47,227 nt of DNA from Kordiimonadaceae bacterium UBA4441 (GCA_002390425.1 DGPL01000053.1:1-47227), one strand, 5' to 3'. Numbered from the stretch's first letter, positions 35,868-45,660 are shown. The notes: generated by a model not told the origin, from the sequence alone. Program-made: numbers and translations.

Positions 35868-37373
35868 TTAATTATCCTCGCCCGTTACTTGTTTTACCGT
35901 TTCTGCTAGTGTTTCACGAGCTTTTATTAAGCGTTCAAAAAAATTAACATTTTCATCACTTTGGTATATAGCCGCGGCAGTATATTTTTTAAGACTAGCT
36001 TCAAACGCTGGCATTGCTGGACCTCCAGTAATTTTTCGCACAGCGATGAAATGACCTGGTGATGCTATTTCTTTTAATGTATCACTATCTATTTTTGTTT
36101 CGCCACCGCAACATTCCTTATAAATATTACAAAAAACATCATAATCAAAGGCCGTAAGAGCGGAATTTTTAGCAATTGTTTCCTTTGCCATTTCAGCCGC
36201 TATTTCATGGGCCAATTTAAATGGCAGTCCTTCGATCCGAGCAATGCTATCGGCTATCTCTGTTATGGTTGCACAACTCTCATTGATGTGCTTTTCGACC
36301 CTTTCTTCATTTATTTGCACAGAAGATGAAAAATCATTAAGGAGCCGTAACAAGCGACTACCGCTCTTGAATGCCTCATGCCCAGCGCTTTGAACTTCAG
36401 TTTCACTATCGTTCATATCTGTGTTGGGCGTGTTATGCATTGTATTGATGATCGTATCACAATGACCTGCGCTTAAAGAGGCCATTAATCGCATATGCTC
36501 GATTGGCACCGGATTTCTTTTTTGTGGCATAATACTACTGATTTGAACAAATTCGTTTGGTACATATAAATGCCCCACTTCAAAACTGGACCATTGCGCC
36601 ATATCCTGAATGAAGCGACCAATATTAATGAACATTACCTTCATCGCGCTATAAAGGCCCGTTACATAATCAATACTTGAAATACAGCCATATGAATTTT
36701 CAAGCGGACAAGCAAACCCAAGAAGTTCTGCCATTCGTTCACGATTTAAATTAAATCCTGTTGTGGTTATCGCAGCCGCACCCATGGAACACATTTCGAC
36801 GGTGCGTAGTGCATTATTTATTCGGTCAACATCACGTTGCAGCACTTCAATAAAAGAGCCAAGATAATGTCCCCATGTGGTCGGCTGAGCCGGTTGACCG
36901 TGGGTATAAGCCAGAACGATTGTTGATTTTCCCTCTTCTGCTACTTTTAGAAGCGTGGCGATCAACTGATTTAATTCCGTAAGCAAATTAGCTGATAAAT
37001 CCATCAAATTCATTTTAAAAATGGTATGGTCAATATCATTTCTGCTTCTTCCTGTGTGGAGCCGTCCAGCCAAATCACCACCAAGCTTTTTAATCAGCTC
37101 GCCTTCAACATAAAAGAAATAATCCTCTACTTCCCCCGTATATTTCAAATTGGGAACATCGATATTTTTCTCTATTTCTATCAATGCATTAAGGATATCT
37201 TTCGCTTGATTACCTATGAGTATTTCTTGTTCCGCTAGCATAACAGCATGGGCGAGATTGACACGGAAATGATAATCGGCAAACCCCATTTTTGATGCTT
37301 CAAATAGTGGCTCAAGCACTGTGTCTTTATAGGTTTCATTAGGAAAGGTTGAATTATCGGTAATATTAGTCAT
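35868..37373 (-). CDS. Argininosuccinate lyase-family enzyme in ABC importer operon, substrate unknown
   Basis: 501 residues of the fumarase/aspartase superfamily, ASL branch: AGRLHTGRSRNDIDHT near residue 105, AYTHGQPAQPTTWGHYL with the catalytic His near residue 155, and ISSIMPQKRNPVP with the catalytic Ser loop near residue 280. It is longer than biosynthetic ASL (about 460) and its NTPNTDMNDSETEVQ segment recalls ASL-like lyases such as EDDS lyase (from memory, not searched). The family removes fumarate from N-succinyl compounds. The ATG at 37373 is chosen because it lies 2 bases after the permease stop; a longer open frame overlaps that gene. The operon context makes a catabolic role on an imported compound more likely than arginine synthesis. 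Confidence 0.75.
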   Translation of the reverse strand: MTNITDNSTFPNETYKDTVLEPLFEASKMGFADYHFRVNLAHAVMLAEQEILIGNQAKDILNALIEIEKNIDVPNLKYTGEVEDYFFYVEGELIKKLGGDLAGRLHTGRSRNDIDHTIFKMNLMDLSANLLTELNQLIATLLKVAEEGKSTIVLAYTHGQPAQPTTWGHYLGSFIEVLQRDVDRINNALRTVEMCSMGAAAITTTGFNLNRERMAELLGFACPLENSYGCISSIDYVTGLYSAMKVMFINIGRFIQDMAQWSSFEVGHLYVPNEFVQISSIMPQKRNPVPIEHMRLMASLSAGHCDTIINTMHNTPNTDMNDSETEVQSAGHEAFKSGSRLLRLLNDFSSSVQINEERVEKHINESCATITEIADSIARIEGLPFKLAHEIAAEMAKETIAKNSALTAFDYDVFCNIYKECCGGETKIDSDTLKEIASPGHFIAVRKITGGPAMPAFEASLKKYTAAAIYQSDENVNFFERLIKARETLAETVKQVTGEDN

Positions 37374-37375
37374 TG

Positions 37376-38206
37376 TTATCCTTTTAAACCGCCGAGTATG
37401 ACGCCGCGAATAATGTAGCGTTGTAAAAATAAAAATACCAGTAAAGTTGGTAATGTTGCGACCGCAGCCCCTGTCATGATCATTTCCCAATCGCTTTGAA
37501 ATTCACCACTGAATGACGCAAGGCCAACTGGAATCGTATAAAAATCTGCGCTTCCCGTCACAATAAGCGGCCAAAGAAACGCGGTCCAATTTCCTAAGAA
37601 TGTGAAAATAGCAAGTGCAGATAGCGCAGGTGCCACAAGTGGCAATGCTACTTTTATAAAAATACTAAATTCACTTACACCATCAATTCGTGCAGCATCC
37701 AAGAAATCATCCGGCAAATTTTCAAAAAACTGCTTCATAAGAAAAACACCAAACCCCGTCATAATTCCAGGAAATATAAGTCCAACATATGAATTAAGCA
37801 TGCCTAAATCACGCGCCAATATATACCATGGAATAACGAGCATCTCTGTCGGTATCATTAATGTGCTTAGGATTGCAATGAATATAATCTTACGTCCTCG
37901 AAACTTAAACTTTGCAAGTGTATAGCCCACCAAACTATCAAAAAATAACACACAAAACGTAGTTACAGTCGCAACAAAAATTGAATTCATAAACCATGAC
38001 ACAAAATTGGTATTACCGAATAAAAACAAATAGTTGGATATTGTTGGTTCATCTGAAATCAGGGCCAAATCATAAATTTGATCATTAAATTTGAAACTCG
38101 CCGAAAACATAAAAATGATCGGCGTCATCATGATAACCGCCCCTATGAACAAAAATGTCCAAATTAGAATTTTTCCAGGGCTAAGAGCGCTAAATTTATC
38201 GATCAT
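37376..38206 (-). CDS. Sugar-type ABC transporter permease, MalG-like
   Basis: 276 residues with six membrane segments. The inner-membrane coupling loop EAA motif is seen as DAARIDGVSEFSIFIKVALPLVAPALSA-type sequence near residues 185-212, typical of the CUT1 family MalG half. It overlaps the first permease by 11 bases, so translation is likely coupled. It pairs with the other permease to form the channel. Confidence 0.9.
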   Translation of the reverse strand: MIDKFSALSPGKILIWTFLFIGAVIMMTPIIFMFSASFKFNDQIYDLALISDEPTISNYLFLFGNTNFVSWFMNSIFVATVTTFCVLFFDSLVGYTLAKFKFRGRKIIFIAILSTLMIPTEMLVIPWYILARDLGMLNSYVGLIFPGIMTGFGVFLMKQFFENLPDDFLDAARIDGVSEFSIFIKVALPLVAPALSALAIFTFLGNWTAFLWPLIVTGSADFYTIPVGLASFSGEFQSDWEMIMTGAAVATLPTLLVFLFLQRYIIRGVILGGLKG

Positions 38207-39086
38207 TTTTAAGCACCCTTAATTGAATAACTGTAATGATCAACAAAATTATAAATAATACAACTGTTTGCGCGGCGGCCATTCCCATTTCAAAACGATC
38301 AAATGCTGTTTTATAAATATGCAACACAAGTGGACGCGTTGCATTTAACGGGCCACCTTCCCCTTCTTGTGTCATATTATAAACTTGGTCAAAAATTCGT
38401 AAAAAACCGATCGAGCTCATAATCACTAGAAATATAATCGTGTTTTTAATGCCGGGTATGGTTATTTCCCACAAGACTTGCCATGCACTTGCGCCATCAA
38501 TTTTAGCGGCTTCATAATGACTTTCGGGTATTGCACGAATGCCGGCCATAAAAATAATAATTTGAAACCCAAGTCCCGCCCATATAGCCGGCGCAAGAAC
38601 GGCTGGTAAGGCTTGTTTCGTTGATCGCAAAAAATCGAGCTGTAAAATACCCATTTGACCGAGTGCAAGATTGATAATACCAACGGGAACCGGTTGATAG
38701 AACCACCGCCAGACCCATGCCATTGCGACAGCCGTTGTTAAAAAAGGAATAAAATAACAAGCCCGCAAGAAACCATGGCCAAACCTGATTTGATCGAGGT
38801 AATAAGCGATCACAAATGCAAGTAACAATGAAATTGGAACACCAAGCAGCAAATATTCAAATGTATTACCAAGAACCACCCATAATACCGGATCATTAAA
38901 AAGCGCGATAAAGTTATTAAAACCAATGTATTTCTTTTCACCCACGATATTCCAATCGGTCAAAGAAATACTAAATGCATCCAATGTTGGATAAAACCGC
39001 ACCAAAATGAAGTAAACTATTGGTACCGCAATAAAAATCCAAGCCCATTTTGCACGGGTTTGTTCAATCTTGCCTTTAATCATCAT
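38196..39086 (-). CDS. Sugar-type ABC transporter permease, MalF-like
   Basis: 296 residues from the ATG at 39086, chosen because AAGG lies 6 bases upstream; it overlaps the binding-protein stop by 11 bases. A longer open frame would overlap that gene by 74 bases. Six membrane segments and the coupling loop SHYEAAKIDGASAWQVLWEI identify the MalF half of a CUT1 importer. Confidence 0.9.
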   Translation of the reverse strand: MMIKGKIEQTRAKWAWIFIAVPIVYFILVRFYPTLDAFSISLTDWNIVGEKKYIGFNNFIALFNDPVLWVVLGNTFEYLLLGVPISLLLAFVIAYYLDQIRFGHGFLRACYFIPFLTTAVAMAWVWRWFYQPVPVGIINLALGQMGILQLDFLRSTKQALPAVLAPAIWAGLGFQIIIFMAGIRAIPESHYEAAKIDGASAWQVLWEITIPGIKNTIIFLVIMSSIGFLRIFDQVYNMTQEGEGGPLNATRPLVLHIYKTAFDRFEMGMAAAQTVVLFIILLIITVIQLRVLKNDR

Positions 39087-40317
39087 TGACCGCCTTATCA
39101 ATGATGGCCTGATCTTCTTTTGCGGCAATTTCAAGACTTTCTTCGACACTCATACCCAAAAGCACTATACGGTCTAACATATCAACAACCGTTTTACGCT
39201 GTGCACTTTCCGAATAAAACCTTGTACTAAAGGCATAATCAAGCCCTCGAATGAATGGTCCAAACTCAGGGTCATTAATGTTGCCTTCTTGCTTCGCAAC
39301 ATTTCTTTTAGCAGGAAGCTCTCCTACTTCATCAAGCCAGAGCTGCATTGCTTTATCAGAAGTGATAAATTTAAGAAATTTTTCTGCGGCGATCCGCTTT
39401 TCACCCTCTGCTTTACTGGTGATGCCATTTACCCAGTAAGATGAAAAATTCGCCTTTAAACCGTTATGACTTGGAAGCTCCGTAACTCCCCATTCAAGGC
39501 GGCGTGTTCTATTAAATAAACTAAGTACAAATGAACCATCAATATGCATAGCGGCGCGCCCCGCTTTAAAGGCAATCTCTCCTTTATCCATGAAATCCAC
39601 TACTGACGTTTTATGTTTAAGCACAAAATCCGCATAATATTGAAATGCCTTAAGTCCCGCTTCATCCGTATAGGTTACTTTGGTATTATCATCATTATAT
39701 GGAACACCGCCAAATTGACGCACCAACACTTCCCGCCACCAATTATGATCCTGATTTATCGGGCCCATGGTAAGCCCCACCTGAATAATGTTGCCAGCTT
39801 TATCGCGCTTGGTCAGTTTCTTTGCATAATCAATCAATTCATCCAATGTCTTGGGTGGTTTATTCGGATCAAGCCCCGCTTCACGGAATATTTTTTTGTT
39901 CCAAAACAAACCGAGTGATCGCACTGCCGTCGGCAAAGCATAATAATTGTCATTCACCTTCATTGAGCTTACCATTGGGAAAAATTTACTTTCAATCATA
40001 TGATCAGGAAAGTTTTCTTTTGATAAAGGCTGCAAAATCTCAGCAGACAAATAATCATCAAGCCAGCCATAATAAAGCTGAACCACATCCGGCCCTTCGC
40101 CTGCCGCAACAGAGGCCGCAACCTTGGTCCTATATTGAGCATAAGGAAAATTGGTGTGGATCACATTGATATCAGGATTTTCGGCTTCAAAAGCGTCGAT
40201 TAACTTATCCATCGCATCAAGGCGCGCTTTATAGCTATATTGCCAATATTCAATATCAACAGCATTGGCAATATTGCCAATTAAAAATATATATATGATG
40301 AATATTACCTGCCGCAT
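39076..40317 (-). CDS. Extracellular solute-binding protein (family 1), sugar-type importer
   Basis: 413 residues with a Sec signal peptide (residues 1-19, ending ANA). The mature protein starts VDIEYWQYSYKARLDAM and has the family-1 motifs INVIHTNFPYAQYRTKV, AGEGPDVVQLYYGW, and GRAAMHIDGSFVLSLF. It is expected to capture a sugar-like solute in the periplasm for the two permeases. First gene of the operon; spacer 40318-40435 to the divergent PIG-L gene holds the control region. No regulator gene is adjacent. Confidence 0.9.
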   Translation of the reverse strand: MRQVIFIIYIFLIGNIANAVDIEYWQYSYKARLDAMDKLIDAFEAENPDINVIHTNFPYAQYRTKVAASVAAGEGPDVVQLYYGWLDDYLSAEILQPLSKENFPDHMIESKFFPMVSSMKVNDNYYALPTAVRSLGLFWNKKIFREAGLDPNKPPKTLDELIDYAKKLTKRDKAGNIIQVGLTMGPINQDHNWWREVLVRQFGGVPYNDDNTKVTYTDEAGLKAFQYYADFVLKHKTSVVDFMDKGEIAFKAGRAAMHIDGSFVLSLFNRTRRLEWGVTELPSHNGLKANFSSYWVNGITSKAEGEKRIAAEKFLKFITSDKAMQLWLDEVGELPAKRNVAKQEGNINDPEFGPFIRGLDYAFSTRFYSESAQRKTVVDMLDRIVLLGMSVEESLEIAAKEDQAIIDKAVNDD

Positions 40318-40381
40318 TTGATCTCTATTATTATGAATTATGACAACAACATAACGGCATATGCTTTTAATTTCCAGTCTA

Positions 40382-40409
40382 TTGACTTCATGGCGTCAGC
40401 CGTTAAATT
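40382..40409 (+). promoter_or_regulatory. Possible promoter of the PIG-L gene
   Basis: TTGACT (40382-40387), 16-base spacer, TAAATT (40404-40409), 26 bases before the ATG at 40436. The spacer contains GGCGTCAGCC, a short GGC/GCC dyad that could be an operator. Weak -10, so tentative. Confidence 0.35.
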
Positions 40410-40435
40410 ACTTATGGTATATAAGGGATTAATAT

Positions 40436-42931
40436 ATGACTGAATCACAACGCCGCATCGCCGAACAGCAAAGAAAATCTGGTATTAACAAACTATGGGA
40501 CGCATTGACCCCGTTAAAGCATGTTGGCAGTTTTATGAACTGTGGTGCTCACCCTGATGATGAACGCTCGCATATATTGGCATATCTTGCGCGGAATAAA
40601 GGCGTTCGTATCATGTATTCAACGTCCACACGCGGAAAAGGTGGACAAAATGCCATCGGAACCGAAGCTGGTGATGATCTTGGTGTTTTTAGGTCGGAAG
40701 AAATGGAAGCAGCCGCCGCTGAAATCCCTATGTCCGTTCATTATTATTCTGCGCGTTTTGGCGATGAAATAGATGATTTTGGGTTTTCCACAGACCCCGC
40801 AGAAGCAGAAGAAAAATGGGGTTTTGAACGAACACGTGAACGTCTAGTACGCATCATTCGCGAACAAAAACCAGATATCATTTCCCCAACCTTCTTGGAT
40901 ACCGACGGGCAACACGGGCATCATCGCGCTATCACACGCGCCACGATAGATGCGTACCACCTTGCGGCTGATCCAAATGCTTTTCCCGAACATTTTGATG
41001 ATGGATTGAAACCATGGACAGCCTTAAAAATGTATCTTTCTGCGGCATCTGGCCGTGGTGGTGTTTATGATGACCGTGATCCGCCACCTGAACCAACTGT
41101 TTCAATTCCAACCGGAATGTATGATCCAATTAATGGAGCCACTTACCGACAAATCGGTGAATGGTCGCGTGCAAGGCATATGACACAAGGCATGGGGAGA
41201 TGGCGCGAAGCAGAACCAGAAATGAGCCATTTACATAGAACTGAATGTCGTTTTGACATTCCATTACAAGAAAAAGACGTATTTGACGGATTATGGCAAA
41301 CACTTTCCGATATGGCTGCAATGACTGAAGGAAAACTTGCCAGTGACTTAAGGACCGCGGACAAATTTATCCATTCGGCAATAGACTCATTTCCGGATCG
41401 TGAAAAAATTTATGAAAATCTTGTCACTGTTTCTAAAAAACTTAATGATTGTGAGGCAGAAATTAATGCAGCCTCTGACGAGATCAAAGACAATTTTGCT
41501 CATCGAATTACATTAAAGCAAAAACAAATCGGTAATGCCTTATATGAAGCATCGGGCTTAAATGCAGAAATCATTTGGGACAGCGACTATACCAGCCCAT
41601 CACAAGAATTTACGGGAAAAGTAGCGATCTATAATACCGGTAATCTATCATGGGATAATATTAGTCTGTCTTTAATAGGCACAAATTCAAATGAACAAAA
41701 ATCCGTTAATATGCAAGGATTCAAAATAAACCCCGGTGAACGCAAAGAAATTCTTTTACGTCTTATGATACCGGAAAGTGCTGACTACCATCACCCGCTA
41801 GATAAAGATTATGAACCATTTTGGGATAAAGAAAACTTTTCATGTGTCATGGGTCTTGATGGTCTAGGGCATATAACACTACTCCCAGCAAACCCAGTTC
41901 TTGTTGTGCCACCTGTGAACTTAAGTTGGGAAGCAAGTGGATTATTTTATAATAAGCAAAACGATGGTGCGCCGATTGAAGCAATGCTAAGCATCGAAAA
42001 ATACACGGAAATTGCTTCCGACGTTGAGATCGGCCTTGATGCACCTGAAGGCTGGACGGTCACACCACCAAATTATAAGGTCCCCGCAGGCACCCTTCCC
42101 GGTTCATCAAAATATAATTTTATCATTACTGGACCAACCAATAGTGACCGCCTTACAATGACGCCTTACGCTATTTGTGACGGCAGGCGCATTGAAGAAA
42201 ATGTGTTGATGATGAATTACGACCACATCAGAAATACATGTAAAGTCGTTCCAAATACGCTCGCGATACAGCCAATCGATTTACAAATTCCTAAACGCCT
42301 TAAGGTCGGTTATGTGGATCGAGGTTCGGACCGCGTTTATTTCTGGATGCAGCGATTTGGTGTTGATGTTGCAATGCTTAACGTTGATGACCTAAAGACG
42401 CAGGACTTAAGTGTTTATGACACAATTGTAATTGGAATACGTGCCTTTGCGGCCGATTTAACCGCTACTAGCCCATTTTTACGTGAATATGTTGAAAATG
42501 GCGGCAATTTGGTTACCCAATATAATCGCACTGACGATGATTGGGATAATGATACCACCCCACCGCGCCCAATCACCATTGGATCGCCGTCTTTCCGCTG
42601 GCGTATTACTGATCCAAATGCTGTGGTCACTTATCTGGTACCGAACCATCATTTACTTAATGCGCCTAATAAATTAAATGATGCAGATTGGGCAAATTGG
42701 CATCAGGAACGTGGACTTTATTTTGCCGCAGATGCATCAAATGAATATGAATTCTTGCTTAGTATGTCCGATCACGGCAAAGATCCGCTTAAAGGCGCGC
42801 TCATTAGTGGCAAAATTGGTGATGGTTGGCATCATCATTGCACGTTGATATTGCATCACCAACTGGAACATCAAGTCCCTGGTGCTGCAAGACTTCTGGC
42901 TAATTTAATAACACCACCAGATTGGAAGTAG
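40436..42931 (+). CDS. Large multidomain PIG-L (LmbE-like) deacetylase
   Basis: 831 residues. The N-terminal 270 residues are a PIG-L/LmbE deacetylase with metal motif AHPDDE (H39, D41, D42) and the second ligand motif HGHH (160-163). Residues about 270-370 are helical; about 380-610 look like two beta-sandwich segments (one with the NEW3-like APEGWTVTPP); residues 640-830 resemble a Rossmann/GATase-like domain (YDTIVIGIRAFA, VENGGNLVTQYN). PIG-L enzymes remove acyl groups from N-acyl-glucosamine-type substrates. There is no signal peptide, so it should act in the cytosol on imported compounds. AAGGGA stands before the ATG. It is divergent from the ABC operon and probably uses its cargo. Confidence 0.82.
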   Translation: MTESQRRIAEQQRKSGINKLWDALTPLKHVGSFMNCGAHPDDERSHILAYLARNKGVRIMYSTSTRGKGGQNAIGTEAGDDLGVFRSEEMEAAAAEIPMSVHYYSARFGDEIDDFGFSTDPAEAEEKWGFERTRERLVRIIREQKPDIISPTFLDTDGQHGHHRAITRATIDAYHLAADPNAFPEHFDDGLKPWTALKMYLSAASGRGGVYDDRDPPPEPTVSIPTGMYDPINGATYRQIGEWSRARHMTQGMGRWREAEPEMSHLHRTECRFDIPLQEKDVFDGLWQTLSDMAAMTEGKLASDLRTADKFIHSAIDSFPDREKIYENLVTVSKKLNDCEAEINAASDEIKDNFAHRITLKQKQIGNALYEASGLNAEIIWDSDYTSPSQEFTGKVAIYNTGNLSWDNISLSLIGTNSNEQKSVNMQGFKINPGERKEILLRLMIPESADYHHPLDKDYEPFWDKENFSCVMGLDGLGHITLLPANPVLVVPPVNLSWEASGLFYNKQNDGAPIEAMLSIEKYTEIASDVEIGLDAPEGWTVTPPNYKVPAGTLPGSSKYNFIITGPTNSDRLTMTPYAICDGRRIEENVLMMNYDHIRNTCKVVPNTLAIQPIDLQIPKRLKVGYVDRGSDRVYFWMQRFGVDVAMLNVDDLKTQDLSVYDTIVIGIRAFAADLTATSPFLREYVENGGNLVTQYNRTDDDWDNDTTPPRPITIGSPSFRWRITDPNAVVTYLVPNHHLLNAPNKLNDADWANWHQERGLYFAADASNEYEFLLSMSDHGKDPLKGALISGKIGDGWHHHCTLILHHQLEHQVPGAARLLANLITPPDWK

Positions 42932-42944
42932 AAAAAGCATTTCG

Positions 42945-42973
42945 TTGACAGTACAGATGCTTAAGCGTATCAA
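42945..42973 (+). promoter_or_regulatory. Sigma-70-type promoter of the DEAD-box helicase gene
   Basis: TTGACA (42945-42950), a 17-base spacer and TATCAA (42968-42973), 43 bases before the ATG at 43017. Confidence 0.5.
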
Positions 42974-43016
42974 GCGCTATTACTAATTTGGATAATGACA
43001 TCCTGAAAGCGTTTTT

Positions 43017-44387
43017 ATGACTAAATTTGCGGATCTTGATCTTCGTGCCCCTATTCTTCGTGCTGTCGAAGAAAGTGGTTACGAAACAATGACACCCATC
43101 CAATCAAAAGCCATTCCTAAAGTTCTTGAGGGCAAGGATTTGATCGCAGTTGCACAAACTGGTACAGGAAAAACGGCAGCGTTCTCTTTACCGATAATTC
43201 AGCTCCTCGTAAATGGCGAAGGCAAAAGGAAACCAAAAACTGCGCGCTCTCTTATCCTCGCGCCTACTCGTGAACTTGCGCTGCAAATTGAAGAAAATAT
43301 TCGCGGTTACGCAAAATATTTACATTATAAAATTGCCCTTGTTTTTGGCGGTGTTTCACAAAAGCCTCAGGTTAAATCTTTATCACAAGGAACCGATATT
43401 TTAATTGCCACACCAGGTCGGTTGCTTGATTTAATGAATCAGGGACATGTGCGTCTAAATGAAGTGGAATATTTCGTTCTTGATGAAGCAGACCGTATGC
43501 TTGATATGGGTTTTATCCGTGATATCAAAAAAATCGTCGCCACATTACCCAAAAAACGTCAAACACTATTTTTCTCAGCAACTATGCCGAAAACGGTTGA
43601 GGGGTTGGCTAATAGTATTTTAACTAATCCTCATCGTGTTGATATTGCTCCCGCGGCAACCACCGCAGATAAGGTTGATCAATATGTTCTTTTTGTTCCG
43701 AAAAACTTAAAAAATAAATTACTCGCACATATTTTAAAAGATGAAACGATTGATCGTGCCATTATTTTCACCCGTACCAAACACGGAGCAAACCGCGTTT
43801 CAAAAAAACTTGACCAGCTGGGGATCACCTCCGCCGCGATTCACGGTAATAAATCACAAAATGCCCGTCAAGCTGCGCTTAATCAATTTAGAGATGGTGA
43901 AATAAGAACGCTTGTCGCAACCGATGTTGCAGCACGTGGTATTGATGTTGACGGCATTAGTCATGTTATTAATTTCGACCTACCAAACGAAGAAGAAAGT
44001 TATGTTCACCGAATTGGCCGTACGGCGCGTGCTGGAAAAACAGGAATATCACTCTCTTTTTGTGATCATGAAGAACGCGCATATTTAAAAGGTATCGAAA
44101 GATTAATTCGTCAAAAAATTAAAATAATGGATAATCATCCTTTCCACATTGAAGGAATTCAACCAGCAGATTATGCTAAAGCTGATGATGATGAAGAGGA
44201 TACAACTAGACGTCCACGTAGACCGCGCAATCGCGGGCGAAATAATAAGCGACGCAATCAGCCATCAAATAAACAGGAAAAAAGTACAAATCCCGCTAAA
44301 TCTAGACGCCCTGCAAAAGGACCTCATACGGCAAAGCCTAATAAAAATAAGAATAAAAAACGACGACCAAACCCAAAGCAGCGCTAA
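43017..44387 (+). CDS. rhlE: DEAD-box ATP-dependent RNA helicase, RhlE-like
   Basis: 456 residues. Motif Q (ESGYETMTPIQSKAIP), I (AQTGTGKTAAF), Ia (PTRELALQIEE), II (VLDEADRMLDMGF), III (SATMP) and VI (HRIGRTARAGKTG) are all present. After residue 385 comes a disordered, very basic tail rich in Arg, Lys, Asn and Pro, usual in RhlE for RNA binding. It probably acts in ribosome assembly or RNA turnover. The N-terminus (FADLDLRAPILRAVEE) fits RhlE rather than DeaD, CsdA or SrmB. Confidence 0.9.
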   Translation: MTKFADLDLRAPILRAVEESGYETMTPIQSKAIPKVLEGKDLIAVAQTGTGKTAAFSLPIIQLLVNGEGKRKPKTARSLILAPTRELALQIEENIRGYAKYLHYKIALVFGGVSQKPQVKSLSQGTDILIATPGRLLDLMNQGHVRLNEVEYFVLDEADRMLDMGFIRDIKKIVATLPKKRQTLFFSATMPKTVEGLANSILTNPHRVDIAPAATTADKVDQYVLFVPKNLKNKLLAHILKDETIDRAIIFTRTKHGANRVSKKLDQLGITSAAIHGNKSQNARQAALNQFRDGEIRTLVATDVAARGIDVDGISHVINFDLPNEEESYVHRIGRTARAGKTGISLSFCDHEERAYLKGIERLIRQKIKIMDNHPFHIEGIQPADYAKADDDEEDTTRRPRRPRNRGRNNKRRNQPSNKQEKSTNPAKSRRPAKGPHTAKPNKNKNKKRRPNPKQR

Positions 44388-44424
44388 CATAAAACCGTCA
44401 TAAAAATAAGGTAAGGTGAAAATT

Positions 44425-45660
44425 ATGAAACAATTAATGGTAATTATAATGTTTATGTTTTCAAATGCATTTGCCGCTAGTGGAAACATCAGCAGTGATA
44501 ATCGTATTGATGGCATGAGGCCAGATGCACCTGAACTTGCGGCCATGGGTAATTATAATATTGGTGTAAGGTCAGATGTATTTTATCATCAAAACCAAAT
44601 TGACGTGTTAAATATCAATGAAGAAGAAGATTTCCCATATTATGATCGCCCACTGCCCGTGGAAATATGGTACCCCGCTGAAACAATGGAAAGCGGTGGT
44701 GAATATAAAGATGTTTTCTTAAGAGATGGAAAAACGAAAGCAACCCTTTATGGAAGCGCAGTACGCGGTGCTAAACCGCTTAAGAAAGACACAAAGTTTC
44801 CGTTAATTATCATTTCGCACGGCTATCCTGGCAATCGTTATTTGATGAGTCATTTTGGTGAAAATTTAGCGTCTAAAGGGTATATTGTTGTTTCAATTGA
44901 TCATACCGACAGCCTTTATAATGATTCGGCTGCCTTTTCAAGCACACTTTATAATCGCCCGCGCGATCAAAAGTTTGTTTTAATGAAAATGGATGAATTA
45001 AATCAAACGTCAGACCATTTTTTAAATGGAATGGTGGATAGCGATAATGCAGGACTTATCGGGTATTCAATGGGTGGATATGGTGCCGTTATCAATGCCG
45101 GCGGAAATATTACCGAAATGGTTGCTGGCTCAAAAGATTTCTCGCCTAAAGAAATTTTAAACACACATACAAAAAGCGATGAATTTGATCATCACATGTC
45201 AGGGCTTCACTTTAAGGCGATTATGCCAATTGGGCCTTGGGGTAAAGAACGTGGCATTTGGGATGATGCAGGGCTTTCTAATGCCACTGTTCCTATGTTT
45301 GTCATTGGCGGTAGTCAGGATGATACATCCGGTTATGAAAATGGTATTAAAGCAATATATGATAAATCCGTTAATGCGGATCGTTATTTACTTACATTTG
45401 AAAATGCCGGGCATAATGCGGCGGCGCCAATTCCAGCGCCTAAAGAAACAGGCAGTGTCGAATATCCAGACAGTGAACGCCCCCTATATGGGCATTATGC
45501 CGATGCGGTTTGGGATACACTGCGCATGAATAATATCGCGCAACATTATGCCACCGCCTATTTCGGTAAAATGCTTAAAAAACAAAATGATATGGAACGT
45601 CATTTAATGTTATTTGAGGACGCTAAAGGATTAAAACTGGACCATGCACCAGCGCAATAA
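44425..45660 (+). CDS. Secreted alpha/beta-hydrolase (PAF-acetylhydrolase/dienelactone-hydrolase-like)
   Basis: 411 residues. The ATG at 44425 has AAGG 8 bases upstream and yields a Sec signal peptide (to about residue 18, AFA); an in-frame GTG at 44416 is less likely. The lipase-like core shows PLIIISHGYPGNRY (oxyanion region), nucleophile S215 in GYSMGGYGAV, an acid in the GGSQDD loop and the catalytic His in ENAGHNAAAP. Probable periplasmic esterase of unknown substrate. It follows the helicase by 37 bases and converges with the ABC permease gene, ending directly before its stop. Confidence 0.82.
   Translation: MKQLMVIIMFMFSNAFAASGNISSDNRIDGMRPDAPELAAMGNYNIGVRSDVFYHQNQIDVLNINEEEDFPYYDRPLPVEIWYPAETMESGGEYKDVFLRDGKTKATLYGSAVRGAKPLKKDTKFPLIIISHGYPGNRYLMSHFGENLASKGYIVVSIDHTDSLYNDSAAFSSTLYNRPRDQKFVLMKMDELNQTSDHFLNGMVDSDNAGLIGYSMGGYGAVINAGGNITEMVAGSKDFSPKEILNTHTKSDEFDHHMSGLHFKAIMPIGPWGKERGIWDDAGLSNATVPMFVIGGSQDDTSGYENGIKAIYDKSVNADRYLLTFENAGHNAAAPIPAPKETGSVEYPDSERPLYGHYADAVWDTLRMNNIAQHYATAYFGKMLKKQNDMERHLMLFEDAKGLKLDHAPAQ

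Noticed and set aside
35868..37373. Plain biosynthetic argH
   Set aside because: Not excluded outright, but the length, the altered motifs and the position inside an importer operon without other arginine genes argue against it, so no symbol was given.
37374..37490. Longer N-terminus for the ASL-family lyase
   Set aside because: It overlaps the 3' end of the permease gene; the ATG at 37373 sits 2 bases after that stop and gives a normal start.
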